Shown here one piece after another: positions 12,901 through 16,898 of a stretch of 16,898 nt of DNA. How positions within the stretch are numbered: position 1 is the first letter of the stretch; every line of letters starts with the position of its first letter. Under the pieces are notes generated by a model that searched no databases, was not told the origin of the DNA, and worked only from the letters and a program-made list of their open reading frames with translations. Source of the DNA: Burkholderiales bacterium (GTDB taxonomy: Bacteria; Pseudomonadota; Gammaproteobacteria; Burkholderiales; Burkholderiaceae_C); contig CANBSV010000060.1 of assembly GCA_947372225.1 (NCBI GenBank), positions 1-16,898 on the forward strand, given 5' to 3'. A program made the translations under genes and the position numbers.

Positions 12901-15900
12901 AATGCCGAGCCGGTGAGCAGTGACAACACCGAGGTCACCAAAGGCCAGGTCGCCGTGCCCAACTTCTTCAACGGCAACTTTGAAAACGGATTGCGGCAGT
13001 CTCTTTGGCGGCGCGTGTTCGGAGGTGACAAGCTGCGCTTCCCGCTGTCATACGAACTGCCGGGCTGGTCGTTCCATGGTGGAGAGGGCTTCTTCGTCAA
13101 CGTGCCTTTGGTGGGAAAGCTCGACATCACGGGGCTGTTCGTGTTCGAGACCAATCCGGTGGCGGCCGGCTTGGATGCGTTCAACAAGCTCTTTGACACC
13201 GTCGCCGACAAACTGATCGAAGGCTTGACCAAGCACGTGATCAACAAGGGCCGCGGCGAACCGGAGAAGCCCACAGCGACATCCAGTCCTGGCTACAAAG
13301 CCTGGTGGGATGCGAACTGGGACGACGGCAAGCCCATGAAGCTGCGCACAGAGGCGGCATCCAAACTCTGGGACCTCACCAAGGCAGCGTTCGACAGCGC
13401 GATAGCCAGCGGGCTGACGGGCCTTGACGTCAGCGGCGCGGTAGGCCAGGTCCCGCCCGGTGACTATTTGGACAAGTATTTCAAACTCGATGGGAACACC
13501 CTCAACCCCATCGGGCTGGACAACTTCAAGACCGACCTCAAGGCAGTGGTCGGCTCCGTGATCAAGGATCGCTTCCCCGACAACCAGTCCAACTACGCGT
13601 TGATGATGGGTGCGGGTTACATGCTGCGCGACTTCTTCTCGACCTTCGTGATACCGATCATGGGTGACGGCAAACAGTTGCTCAATGACGTGGTGGACTT
13701 CGCTACGGCAGGCACGCTGAACCTATCGACCGTGCAGCACAACCGGCTCATGGTGCCGGCGGCGAGCATGGATCTGCCGCTGCTCACGTTCAACATCTTC
13801 GCGCCGCTGCTCACCTCGCCCACGGCCAAGGTGCAGGTGACGTTCAAGCCGACGGCGCTGGACCCCGGGCTTGCGGAGGATGCGCTCGCACCGGTGGCGC
13901 TGGACGTTTCTATGTTTGAACGCAAGCCCTACTCGGTGCGCGTACCCGATGCCTACAAGGGCAAGGCCGCGATCGTCGAGTTCAAGTTCCTCGGGTTGTC
14001 GGGTCAGGACGACGTGCAGTGGCGCGACGCCGACAACAACATCCAAACCTTCGTTTTGCCGTCTTGGGCCGACCAAGTAGCCGCCATCACAAGTTCCATC
14101 GTGATGCTCGACGACGTGCGCTTCTCGCCCGGACTTGAGGCTGTGGCCACCACACCGGTCAATGAAGGCAACGCCGTGTCGGTCACGGTCACTTACGAGC
14201 CGCTGGATCCCGCCCAACCGGTGCAGTTGACGCTGGTCTGGCCGGTGACCAATCAGACCGAGGTGGTGACGGTGCCTGCGGGTACGCGCAGTCATGTCTT
14301 CACCAAGGTCTACCCCGACGATCCGGCCGGTAGCAATGACTCGCTGGACATCCACGTCAGCGCCACCAATGTGATCGGAGCGAACACGGCGCGGGCGAAG
14401 TCAGAAGTCAAGAACGTGGCGCCGGTGATCAGCCTCAATTCGAGCCTGCCCACGGATCTGGACGAGGGCAAGACCTTCACGCTGCTGGGCACCTTCACCG
14501 ACCCGGCGCTGGGCAATGACGACTACACAGTGCACGTCAAGTGGGGCGACGGCACCGAATCCGTGGGCACCGTGCTGAGCAAGCCCGACGGCGTGCTGCC
14601 GGGCACGTTCAAGGCCGAGCATCTGTATGTGGACGATGCTCCGAGCAAAGGCACTGCGGCGGACGACCTCCTCATCGAGGTCACCCTCGAGGATGAGGAC
14701 GGTGGCATCACCACCAAGACCCACACGTTGACGGTGAAGAACCGCGCGCCAGTGATCGCCTCGTTGCAGTTTGACGCCAGCACGGTGTACGAGGGAGACA
14801 CCGCCGTGTTGCGCGGCGTGGTCACCGATGACGGGCTGGACGATGTGCTCACCGCCAAGATCAGCTGGCAGGGCCAGACGGTCACCGTGCCGGTGACGCG
14901 CGATGCCAATGGTCTCGGCACTTTCGAGATGTCGGTCCCCATGCCCGACGATGACCCCACCGGCACGCCACAGGACGACATCGTGTTCGACGTCGTGATC
15001 GAGGACGACGACCTGGGTTCGGTGACACAGACCGTCACCCTCACAGTGCAAAACGTGGCCCCAACGATCACGGTCACGCCCGTGACCCCCACGGTCACTG
15101 AGGGCGACGAGATCCAACTTGAGGTGGCCCTCAGTGATCCGGGCATCAATGACAGTTTCAAGCTCACGGTGACGTGGGCAGACAACCTCACGCAGGAGTT
15201 CGAACTGCCATCGGGCACGCCGAGCTTCCTCGTCACGAGACCGATCCTGGACGACGACCCCTCGGGTGACCCGTCCGACCTGCTCGGCTACAGCATCGTG
15301 ATCGAGGATGACGACCACGGCATTTCCAATGCCGTCACGGGCACCATTCAAGTCAACAACGCATCGCCGGATGTGGCTGTCGTGCCTGACATCGCAGTGG
15401 CCACCGGTGTCGACTTCACCCTCAGCGCGCCCTGGCAGGATCGCGGCGTGCTCGACACCTGGGATTACGGCTGGATCGTCACCGACTCCACTGGCACGGA
15501 GGTGTTCCGCACCAGCACGCAGACACCGGTGCTCTCACTCGCGGTGCCCGGCACCTACACGGCGCAGTTCCTCGTTCAAGACGACGACCACGGCGTTGGC
15601 GACACCAGCTTGAAGATCGTGGTCGTTCCCAACCTTCAAATGCTCTGGCAGGTCAGTGCCGTCAGCACGAACCTTGTCGAAGGCGATACCGCCAGCATCG
15701 AGATCAGCGCACCCGGCATCCCACCGGGCGGCTTCTACAGCGCCACGGTCGACTGGGGCGATGGCAACGTGCAAAGCGGCCTCGTCATGCCGGCGGCTGG
15801 CGGCGGCGGCGTGAGCCGCCTGCCGGTGACCCACGTCTATGCCGATGACCGTCCTGGATCTGCACCTGATCTCTACACCGCACACGTCACGTTCCACTAC

Positions 15901-16898
15901 GACTTCGGCGGTCTGACCGGCCAGATCCCGCCCGACCGCTCAATCGTGTTCAAGGTTGCCAACGCGGCTCCGCAGGCGGCAATCACGGTCACACCGCCGG
16001 CGACCACGGGGGGGTTGTTCACCTTCAGTGCCAACGCGAGCGACGTTGGAGTTCTCGACACGCTCGTCTACACATGGGACTTCGGCGACGGCACCGTGCT
16101 GACCAGCGCCGGGGCCACCGTCACCCACACCTTCACGCGCCAAAGCACGGTGACGCTGCGGGTGGACGACGACGATGGCGGTTTCGTGCTGCGCAGCGTT
16201 CACGTCTCGCCCGGCACGGCACAAGGTGCGGTCGCGGCCCTGGCTGCGAAGGCACCCGTGGGGACTGCAGCACTGAGCTCGCTGGCGCGTCAGGCCATCG
16301 CTGGCTGGACGGCCCTCGGGGCGACCAGCACACTGCTCGAGAACGCGGATTTGGTGTTCACCGATCTCGGAGGCGACCTGCTGGGCCTGAGTTACCGCCA
16401 CGCCGACGGCAAGGCCACGATCTACATCGATGACGACGCGGGTGGCCGCGGCTGGTTCGTCGATCCCACCGCGGCTGTGGATGAAGAGTTTGCTGCCAGC
16501 AACAGCGGTTTGAGCGCCATTCGTGGACCGGCGGCCGGGCGCATCGATCTGCTCACCTTGCTGGCCCACGAATACGGCCACGTGCTGGGCCTGGACGATG
16601 CAGCGCCGGGCAGCGGCGGCTTGATGGATGGCAACCTGGCTGCCGGCCAGCGTCGCAAGGCAGCACCATCGGATCTACCGGCACCGACATCGGCATCGCC
16701 GGACGAAAGCGCTCAGGCGCTCACCACGGCGGTGGGCGTGGTCAACGGCAACTTTGCCGACGGCACGGGGTGGACGACCCGAGGCGATGTGGTGTTCTCC
16801 AACGGCGTGGCCACCATGTCCGAGGACGCACGGGTCAACTCTGGGGTTTCACAACTGCTGCGCATCCCCGCTGGTGCGCGCTGGCTCAGCTTCGATGT
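1..16898 (+). CDS. Giant multidomain extracellular protein (Ig/PKD-rich, lipase-like and metzincin-like modules), partial at both ends
   Basis: Frame 1 reads through the whole window with no stop: 5632 full codons. The translation shows recognisable domains from end to end, so this is one gene and not a chance open frame. Start and stop lie outside. Domain order: helix-rich region, conserved beta module, propeller, SbsA-type Ig, CARDB-like, nine cadherin-like/putative Ig repeats, RHS-like segment, dockerin pair, Big-type and ZU5-like domains, hydrophobic stretch, IPT-like, second propeller, lipase-like hydrolase, split jelly roll, seven PKD-like repeats, metzincin-like module, second jelly roll. 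Only one Cys is seen (residue 3019 of the fragment), and the repeats are rich in Asp, as expected for a secreted, calcium-bound surface protein. I infer a surface or released adhesin/matrix-type protein that also carries hydrolytic domains. Signal peptide, secretion signal and anchor are not visible. Existence of the gene is nearly certain; its biological role is not established. Confidence 0.95.
961..1490 (+). other. Protein domain: conserved beta module of giant surface proteins
   Basis: Residues about 321-497. Key motifs are VYSFRLGDIKLGDV, a strand series around VTVHIPTGRATYQGDIDLRN, RVSAGIDP...WVLQAIDPDTGE, and GFVSYTID followed by a strand pair ending in ARVTFDG. From memory, this order of motifs (rule-like ranges of 'D..G.I.W...aiDP.TGe' then 'G.vsYti.P') recurs in giant bacterial Ig/PKD proteins next to a fibronectin-like domain, which is also the case here. 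It is probably a structural or ligand-binding beta sandwich. I cannot give a Pfam name with certainty. Confidence 0.55.
1498..1755 (+). other. Protein domain: fibronectin/Ig-like with GSG...YVSTDGG signature
   Basis: Residues about 500-585. It begins PPVTTLTSRAL, with a VRWSATEEPGGSGV loop, a VYVSTDGGAWEIWQ strand and a closing FAALSTDNAGNRE strand. The motifs 'W.a.D..GSGi..y.vyvS.dGG' and 'a.D.AGN.E' are typical of Ig/Fn3-like domains that follow the preceding module. It is most likely a spacer domain. Residues 586-632 behind it (nt 1756-1896) look like a low-complexity Ser/Thr/Pro linker. Confidence 0.6.
1897..2715 (+). other. Protein domain: beta-propeller-like repeat region 1
   Basis: Residues about 633-905. 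About six loosely repeated 40-residue units occur, each with a hydrophobic strand, a 'DG' or 'NG' turn and an aromatic strand. Examples are ALLERPDGSFIASGG, LAWDNHGGLWATS, LAFDATKGVFYVSS, LAIAPNGQLWAS, LAFGQKGTQLEGLLFISA and LLATSDGRLLIAN. This periodicity matches NHL/YVTN/SMP-30-like propellers, which bind ligands or other proteins. The number of blades and the closure are uncertain, and no catalytic residues can be assigned. Confidence 0.6.
2716..3048 (+). other. Protein domain: SbsA-type Ig-like (Big_5-like)
   Basis: Residues about 906-1016. The opening VVRTTPANGALVALPMSEIT, followed by VVFDHDM, is the classic 'P.ng...vp....i.v.Fs..m' start of the SbsA Ig-like domain of S-layer and surface proteins. 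A central 'V.WN..TRTATLRFDSLAPGHLKLTV' pattern and the end strand YETTFTA fit as well. Length (about 110 residues) agrees with the family. It is a structural spacer without enzymatic role. Confidence 0.7.
3049..3360 (+). other. Protein domain: CARDB-like beta sandwich
   Basis: Residues about 1017-1120. Features are TGTISFDVRVTNIGDIDL (a 'v.vtNiG' strand typical of CARDB-like adhesion domains), then a proline-rich strand, and a 'LKPGQSTLVTTVTLGNP' strand, similar to 'l.pG.s....v.l'. It is followed at once by the first of nine cadherin-like repeats. Family assignment is tentative because the core is short and diverged. Confidence 0.4.
3364..5949 (+). repeat. Nine tandem cadherin-like / putative-Ig (He_PIG-type) protein repeats
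   Basis: Residues about 1122-1983, nine units of about 88-116 residues starting near nt 3364, 3649, 3925, 4195, 4543, 4850, 5134, 5410 and 5686. The consensus is 'APv......vveG..l.f.v.a.DpDGd.L.y...nLPpGAtfd.aTG.f.WTP.y.qaG.y.v.v.vsDG......t..itV.nvN'. The LPPGA and WTP motifs are clear in most units (for example LPPGATFDSATGLLTWTPS in the seventh). The fourth unit carries about 20 extra residues after its DPDNPG loop; the fifth replaces WTP by FTP and the sixth by WSP. The conserved Asp residues at domain junctions (DPDG, DADGD) suggest interdomain calcium as in cadherins. The units are diverged at DNA level, so this is an old array and not a recent expansion. Probable role: a rigid stalk. 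Confidence 0.85.
5950..6528 (+). other. Protein domains: two Ig-like domains before the RHS-like segment
   Basis: Residues about 1984-2176. The first (to about nt 6225) is a PKD/Ig-like fold with the strands PGKPVFITVAVD, RTLTVNGSALELDSNGRAIF and GLYILRATGTDIDG. The second has AGAVEGRVDDRNLESWQLEI and GTLDPSSFEAGAYQLRLTAT followed by DIAGR. From memory, the second pattern (a 'v.G.v.D.nl..w.l' start and 'ld.t.l..G.Y.lrl.a.D..G' end) commonly stands directly before RHS entry sequences in giant proteins, and it does so here. Confidence 0.55.
6538..7317 (+). other. Protein region: RHS-like entry segment with two YD repeats
   Basis: Residues about 2180-2439. The start YTRADTDFSYTLAGHTLDFV is followed by RRYDSL and FGPGWRLA, which matches the usual 'l..l.f.R.Ynsl.....G.fG.GW' beginning of RHS/YD proteins. 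Near the end stand VYRYSYDTAGRLES (about nt 7168) and LRYGYDTVGHLRLA (about nt 7237), two YD repeats. A full RHS protein has many YD repeats, a conserved core end and a variable toxin tip; none of these follow. The remnant could be a beta-shell fragment used as a structural domain. No toxin activity should be inferred. Confidence 0.65.
7318..7662 (+). other. Protein domain: beta domain preceding the dockerin-like pair
   Basis: Residues about 2440-2554. The motifs include YALTVRDSEIGSTASGNVLL, AVEVQGSGG, GNSAFAVFRIDSAGLKLLSL and TAGNFRLRLTIAGD, the last running into the first calcium loop. The pattern of 'ttsG.v.l.vev' and 'G.frlrl.iaGD.NgD' gives a beta-sandwich character, and it appears to be a fixed partner of the dockerin-like segment. 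I do not know a family name. Confidence 0.4.
7663..7815 (+). other. Protein domain: dockerin type I-like pair of EF-hand calcium loops
   Basis: Two 12-residue Asp-rich loops lie 28 residues apart (start to start): DLNGDQRVDGLD at nt 7669-7704 (residue 2557 on) and DIDRDGDVDGAD at nt 7753-7788 (residue 2585 on). Each has Asp/Asn at positions 1, 3, 5, 9 and 12, as expected for calcium ligands of dockerin F-hand motifs, and each is followed by a short helix (AGLMAQARSG; SSLLYTQLG). In cellulosomes dockerins bind cohesins, but they also occur in proteins with no cellulosome. Here the pair sits in the middle of the chain, so it may act as a calcium-stiffened joint or a docking site. The position inside the protein is unusual. 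Confidence 0.8.
7825..8100 (+). other. Protein domain: cadherin-like (Big_9/VCBS-like)
   Basis: Residues about 2609-2700. The sequence NLAPVVQAASY, then LAGLISDPENDNVSLRIV, SDHGSATITSDGRTLLFKPV, GYFGPASVTLTADDGYSA. This follows the well known order 'aG.i.dpend.vsl.iv....G.v.....g..l.f.P..gy.G...v.l...DgysaS' of tandem cadherin-like domains in large bacterial adhesins. Length and motifs fit well. Calcium binding through DPEND and DDG loops is expected from the family and is not proven here. Confidence 0.7.
8101..8637 (+). other. Protein domains: two Big_2-like (bacterial Ig group 2) domains
   Basis: Residues about 2701-2879. The first has LKLRPGDQVPVTLTGTF, then a strand set ending VVVASRGNISAATVLDV. 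The second is clearer: DTLSLVKGATRQMVVRLG, SLLSISEDGKVTALADGETT and ITVVHESGEQVIPVRVV. The pattern 'l.lv.G.t..l.v......S....isedGkVtAla.G..tItv.h.sg' is the hallmark of Big_2 domains, which occur in intimin-type adhesins. The first copy is degenerate. Role: spacer or adhesion. Confidence 0.65.
8638..9060 (+). other. Protein domain: ZU5-like beta domain, with the only cysteine
   Basis: Residues about 2880-3020. It contains TEGGVVQGDGGQLVAFGKGQ, LPDHTPVTVTTLQEAEL, AAFTLDLGGAEVANGPVQMA, INVPSGVAGETVYFLQEY, and a terminal strand leading to LTHGGNILC. The 'GG.V.spdG.l.v..p.G.l.d.t.vtv..l' beginning resembles ZU5-type domains seen in bacterial surface proteins. Cys at nt 9055-9057 (residue 3019) is the only cysteine I find in the 5632 visible residues, so a disulfide within the visible part is not possible. 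Family call is moderate. Confidence 0.5.
9061..9282 (+). other. Protein region: uncharged hydrophobic segment in mid-protein
   Basis: Residues 3039-3073 (nt 9115-9219) contain no Asp, Glu, Lys, Arg or His in 35 positions and are rich in Ala, Gly, Leu, Ile and Val (GAASGSLLGVMTAATIAGGL is the core). It lies between the ZU5-like and IPT-like domains and is flanked by charged residues (LEALLES before; EIALWTSW after). Length and composition are compatible with a transmembrane helix or a buried amphipathic insertion. In a protein otherwise built of secreted domains a true membrane span is unexpected, so a buried helix or beta-hairpin linker is also possible. Confidence 0.5.
9283..9663 (+). other. 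Protein domain: IPT/TIG-like beta sandwich
   Basis: Residues about 3095-3221. PVITGANFDALTGRLTVTGTN is followed by the strand SRVVFRQGSREIKV, GTGATGSVQVDVPQ and ADIFVERGELSLP. 'P.it.anfd..tg.ltvtGtNl' is the typical start of IPT/TIG domains and 'l.DI.VeR' their last strands. A Ser/Thr-rich stretch leads to the second propeller. Structural role likely. Confidence 0.6.
9664..11112 (+). other. Protein domain: beta-propeller-like repeat region 2 (YVTN-type)
   Basis: Residues about 3222-3704. Repeated strands of propeller type are visible: ALAVDPSGRWLYFAAAGTVY with TVDID, DMALNSDGTRLYMTV, DVAILPDLSYAFVIDWWVP, HLELSSDNKKLYASYRGAGD followed by ILVFDVQ. The '.al.pdG..lYv....g.i.vid' pattern is that of YVTN/cytochrome-d1-like propellers. 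A stretch of about 130 residues near nt 10260-10660 is rich in Arg, Pro and Asn and may be an insertion. No cofactor ligands can be recognised, so binding rather than catalysis is the simplest reading. Confidence 0.65.
11113..11613 (+). other. Protein domain: fibronectin III-like spacer before the hydrolase
   Basis: Residues about 3705-3871. It contains SARGLAVQPNDPLTLIAPIA, LTFKWKVDTSLL and, after a proline-rich loop, IDLPYSPNLLTAGQRYYWGV followed by RVFANGNEYTESASF. The 'l.aG.rYYWgVrv...g....es.sF' ending is the usual last strand pair of an Fn3-type fold. It abuts the lipase-like domain and may position it. Confidence 0.5.
11614..12948 (+). other. Protein domain: lipase/esterase-like alpha/beta-hydrolase
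   Basis: Residues about 3872-4316. ITRL-type core strands lead to VTILTHGF (oxyanion-side HG motif, residues 3878-3882). A long loop is followed by KAVVLVSDWKK and LHFIGHSRGTVV: the nucleophile elbow G-H-S-R-G, with candidate Ser at nt 11983-11985 (residue 3995). Next comes TTLDPHD, with candidate acid Asp at nt 12070-12072 (residue 4024). Candidate His is at nt 12592-12594 (residue 4198) in GPHSRIWQWYAGT. DNYYQTQG stands between them. A mobile hydrophobic stretch with many Ala (nt 12121-12285) could be a lid. All three members of a Ser-Asp-His triad can thus be proposed in the usual order. The tail with GWYLSQVGGG is a recurrent element behind such domains. Substrate is unknown: lipid, ester or polymer. 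Confidence 0.75.
12949..14136 (+). other. Protein domain: jelly-roll (carbohydrate-binding-like) domain, apparently split by an insertion
   Basis: The N-terminal half opens with VAVPNFFNGNFENG (about nt 12949) and ELPGWSFHGG (about nt 13054), the 'NG.FE.g...PGW...Gg' start of CBM/PEP-CTERM-like jelly rolls. The C-terminal half comes much later: TVQHNRLMVPAASMDLPLLT (about nt 13729), a long Asp-poor beta stretch, AIVEFKFLGLSG and the closing VMLDDVRFSPG (nt 14101-14133), typical 's.v.lDDVrfs' ending. Between the halves (about nt 13165-13680) lie about 170 residues with helical character (FNKLFDTVADKLIEGLTKHV; ASKLWDLTKAAFDSAIASGL). I interpret it as one domain with an inserted helical subdomain. 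It could also be two unrelated pieces. Confidence 0.55.
14137..16206 (+). repeat. Seven tandem PKD/Ig-like protein repeats with acidic DDxP hairpins
   Basis: Residues about 4713-5402. Units begin near nt 14137, 14419, 14746, 15058, 15361, 15631 and 15961 (about 82-110 residues each). WGDG or FGDG, the hallmark of PKD domains, is visible in units 2 (VKWGDGTES), 6 (VDWGDGNVQ) and 7 (WDFGDGTVL). Five units carry a conserved acidic hairpin: DDPAGSND, DDAPSKGTAADD, DDDPTGTPQDD, DDDPSGDPSD, ADDRPGSAPD. A second acidic element EDDD or QDDD ('vviEDDDlG', 'vqDDDHG') ends the units. The acidic clusters are likely calcium sites. Unit 1 lacks the WGDG core, and units 3-5 replace it. Role: flexible or calcium-stiffened spacer before the metzincin module. 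Confidence 0.8.
16207..16680 (+). other. Protein domain: metzincin-like zinc-protease module
   Basis: Residues about 5403-5560. LVFTDLGGDLLGLSYRHADG and ATIYIDDDAGGRGWFVDPT are followed by the metal motif HEYGHVLGLDD: His at nt 16567 (residue 5523), catalytic Glu 5524, second His 5527, Gly 5530 and Asp 5533 as third ligand, the HExxHxxGxxD layout of metzincins. A methionine 9 residues later (LMDG, nt 16624-16626) could be the Met-turn. I recall the preceding 'DLpGd.LG.......iylD.dAaGyGWFvD' element as the constant partner of this motif in giant LEPR-XLL-type proteins. A free, active protease would normally need a longer domain, so this could be a degenerate or autoprocessing module; activity is unproven. 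Confidence 0.7.
16729..16898 (+). other. Protein domain: beginning of a second jelly-roll domain (cut by window end)
   Basis: Residues about 5577-5632. VGVVNGNFADGTGWTTRGDV is followed by VVFSNGVATMSEDARV and LLRIPAGARWLSFDV. The order 'vvNGnF..g..gW.t.G.v.......a.l.E.......l.q...ip.ga..LsFd' is the beginning of a carbohydrate-binding-like jelly roll. The rest lies beyond the window. A Pro/Ser/Ala-rich linker (nt 16681-16728) separates it from the zinc module. Confidence 0.6.

Noticed and set aside
14401..15351. Open frame of 316 codons on the reverse strand
   Set aside because: Antisense to the PKD-like repeats; its His/Val/Asp-rich repetitive content mirrors the repeats on the coding strand and no family is recognisable.
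1..16898. Promoters, terminators, tRNA/rRNA genes, CRISPR arrays or insertion sequences
   Set aside because: No intergenic space exists, and I saw no inverted-repeat terminators with T-runs, no direct-repeat/spacer pattern and no transposase motifs. Hairpins in such GC-rich coding sequence are expected by chance.

Overview
The whole 16.9 kb window lies inside one protein-coding gene. Forward frame 1 is open from the first base to the last: 5632 codons without a stop, plus two bases of the next codon. The translation makes domain sense all the way through, with no frameshift, no internal gene boundary, and no room for promoters, terminators, RNA genes, CRISPR or mobile elements. Both the start codon and the stop codon are outside the window, so this is the inside of a protein of more than 5632 residues (roughly 0.6 MDa). 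It is a mosaic of extracellular-type beta domains, and I count only one cysteine. It resembles the giant secreted or surface proteins (adhesin, matrix or cell-wall type) of environmental Gram-negative bacteria.

Layout, start to end (nt): a helix-rich unassigned region (1-960); a conserved beta module and a fibronectin/Ig-like domain (961-1755); a first beta-propeller-like region (1897-2715); an SbsA-type Ig-like domain and a CARDB-like domain (2716-3360); nine tandem putative-Ig/cadherin-like repeats (3364-5949); two more Ig-like domains (5950-6528); an RHS-like segment with only two YD repeats and no toxin (6538-7317); a beta domain followed by a dockerin-like pair of calcium loops (7318-7815); a cadherin-like domain, two Big2-like domains and a ZU5-like domain (7825-9060); an uncharged hydrophobic stretch (around 9115-9219); an IPT/TIG-like domain (9283-9663); a second propeller-like region (9664-11112); a fibronectin-like domain (11113-11613); an alpha/beta-hydrolase (lipase-like) domain with a GHSRG nucleophile elbow (11614-12948); a jelly-roll domain apparently split by a helical insertion (12949-14136); seven PKD/Ig-like repeats with a recurring acidic DDxP signature (14137-16206); a metzincin-like zinc-protease module with HEYGHVLGLDD (16207-16680); and the beginning of another jelly-roll domain cut by the window end.

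Working model (inference): a calcium-stiffened extracellular filament made of Ig-like spacers carries binding modules (propellers, jelly rolls, dockerin) and two enzyme-like domains, a lipase/esterase and a metalloprotease. High GC (about 65% by eye) and the architecture fit an aquatic or soil proteobacterium, perhaps Burkholderiales. Planctomycetes also make such proteins, so the taxonomic call is weak. The secretion route is not visible, because it is normally written in the termini. The opposite strand and the other two forward frames contain long open stretches, but these are shadows of this high-GC gene.
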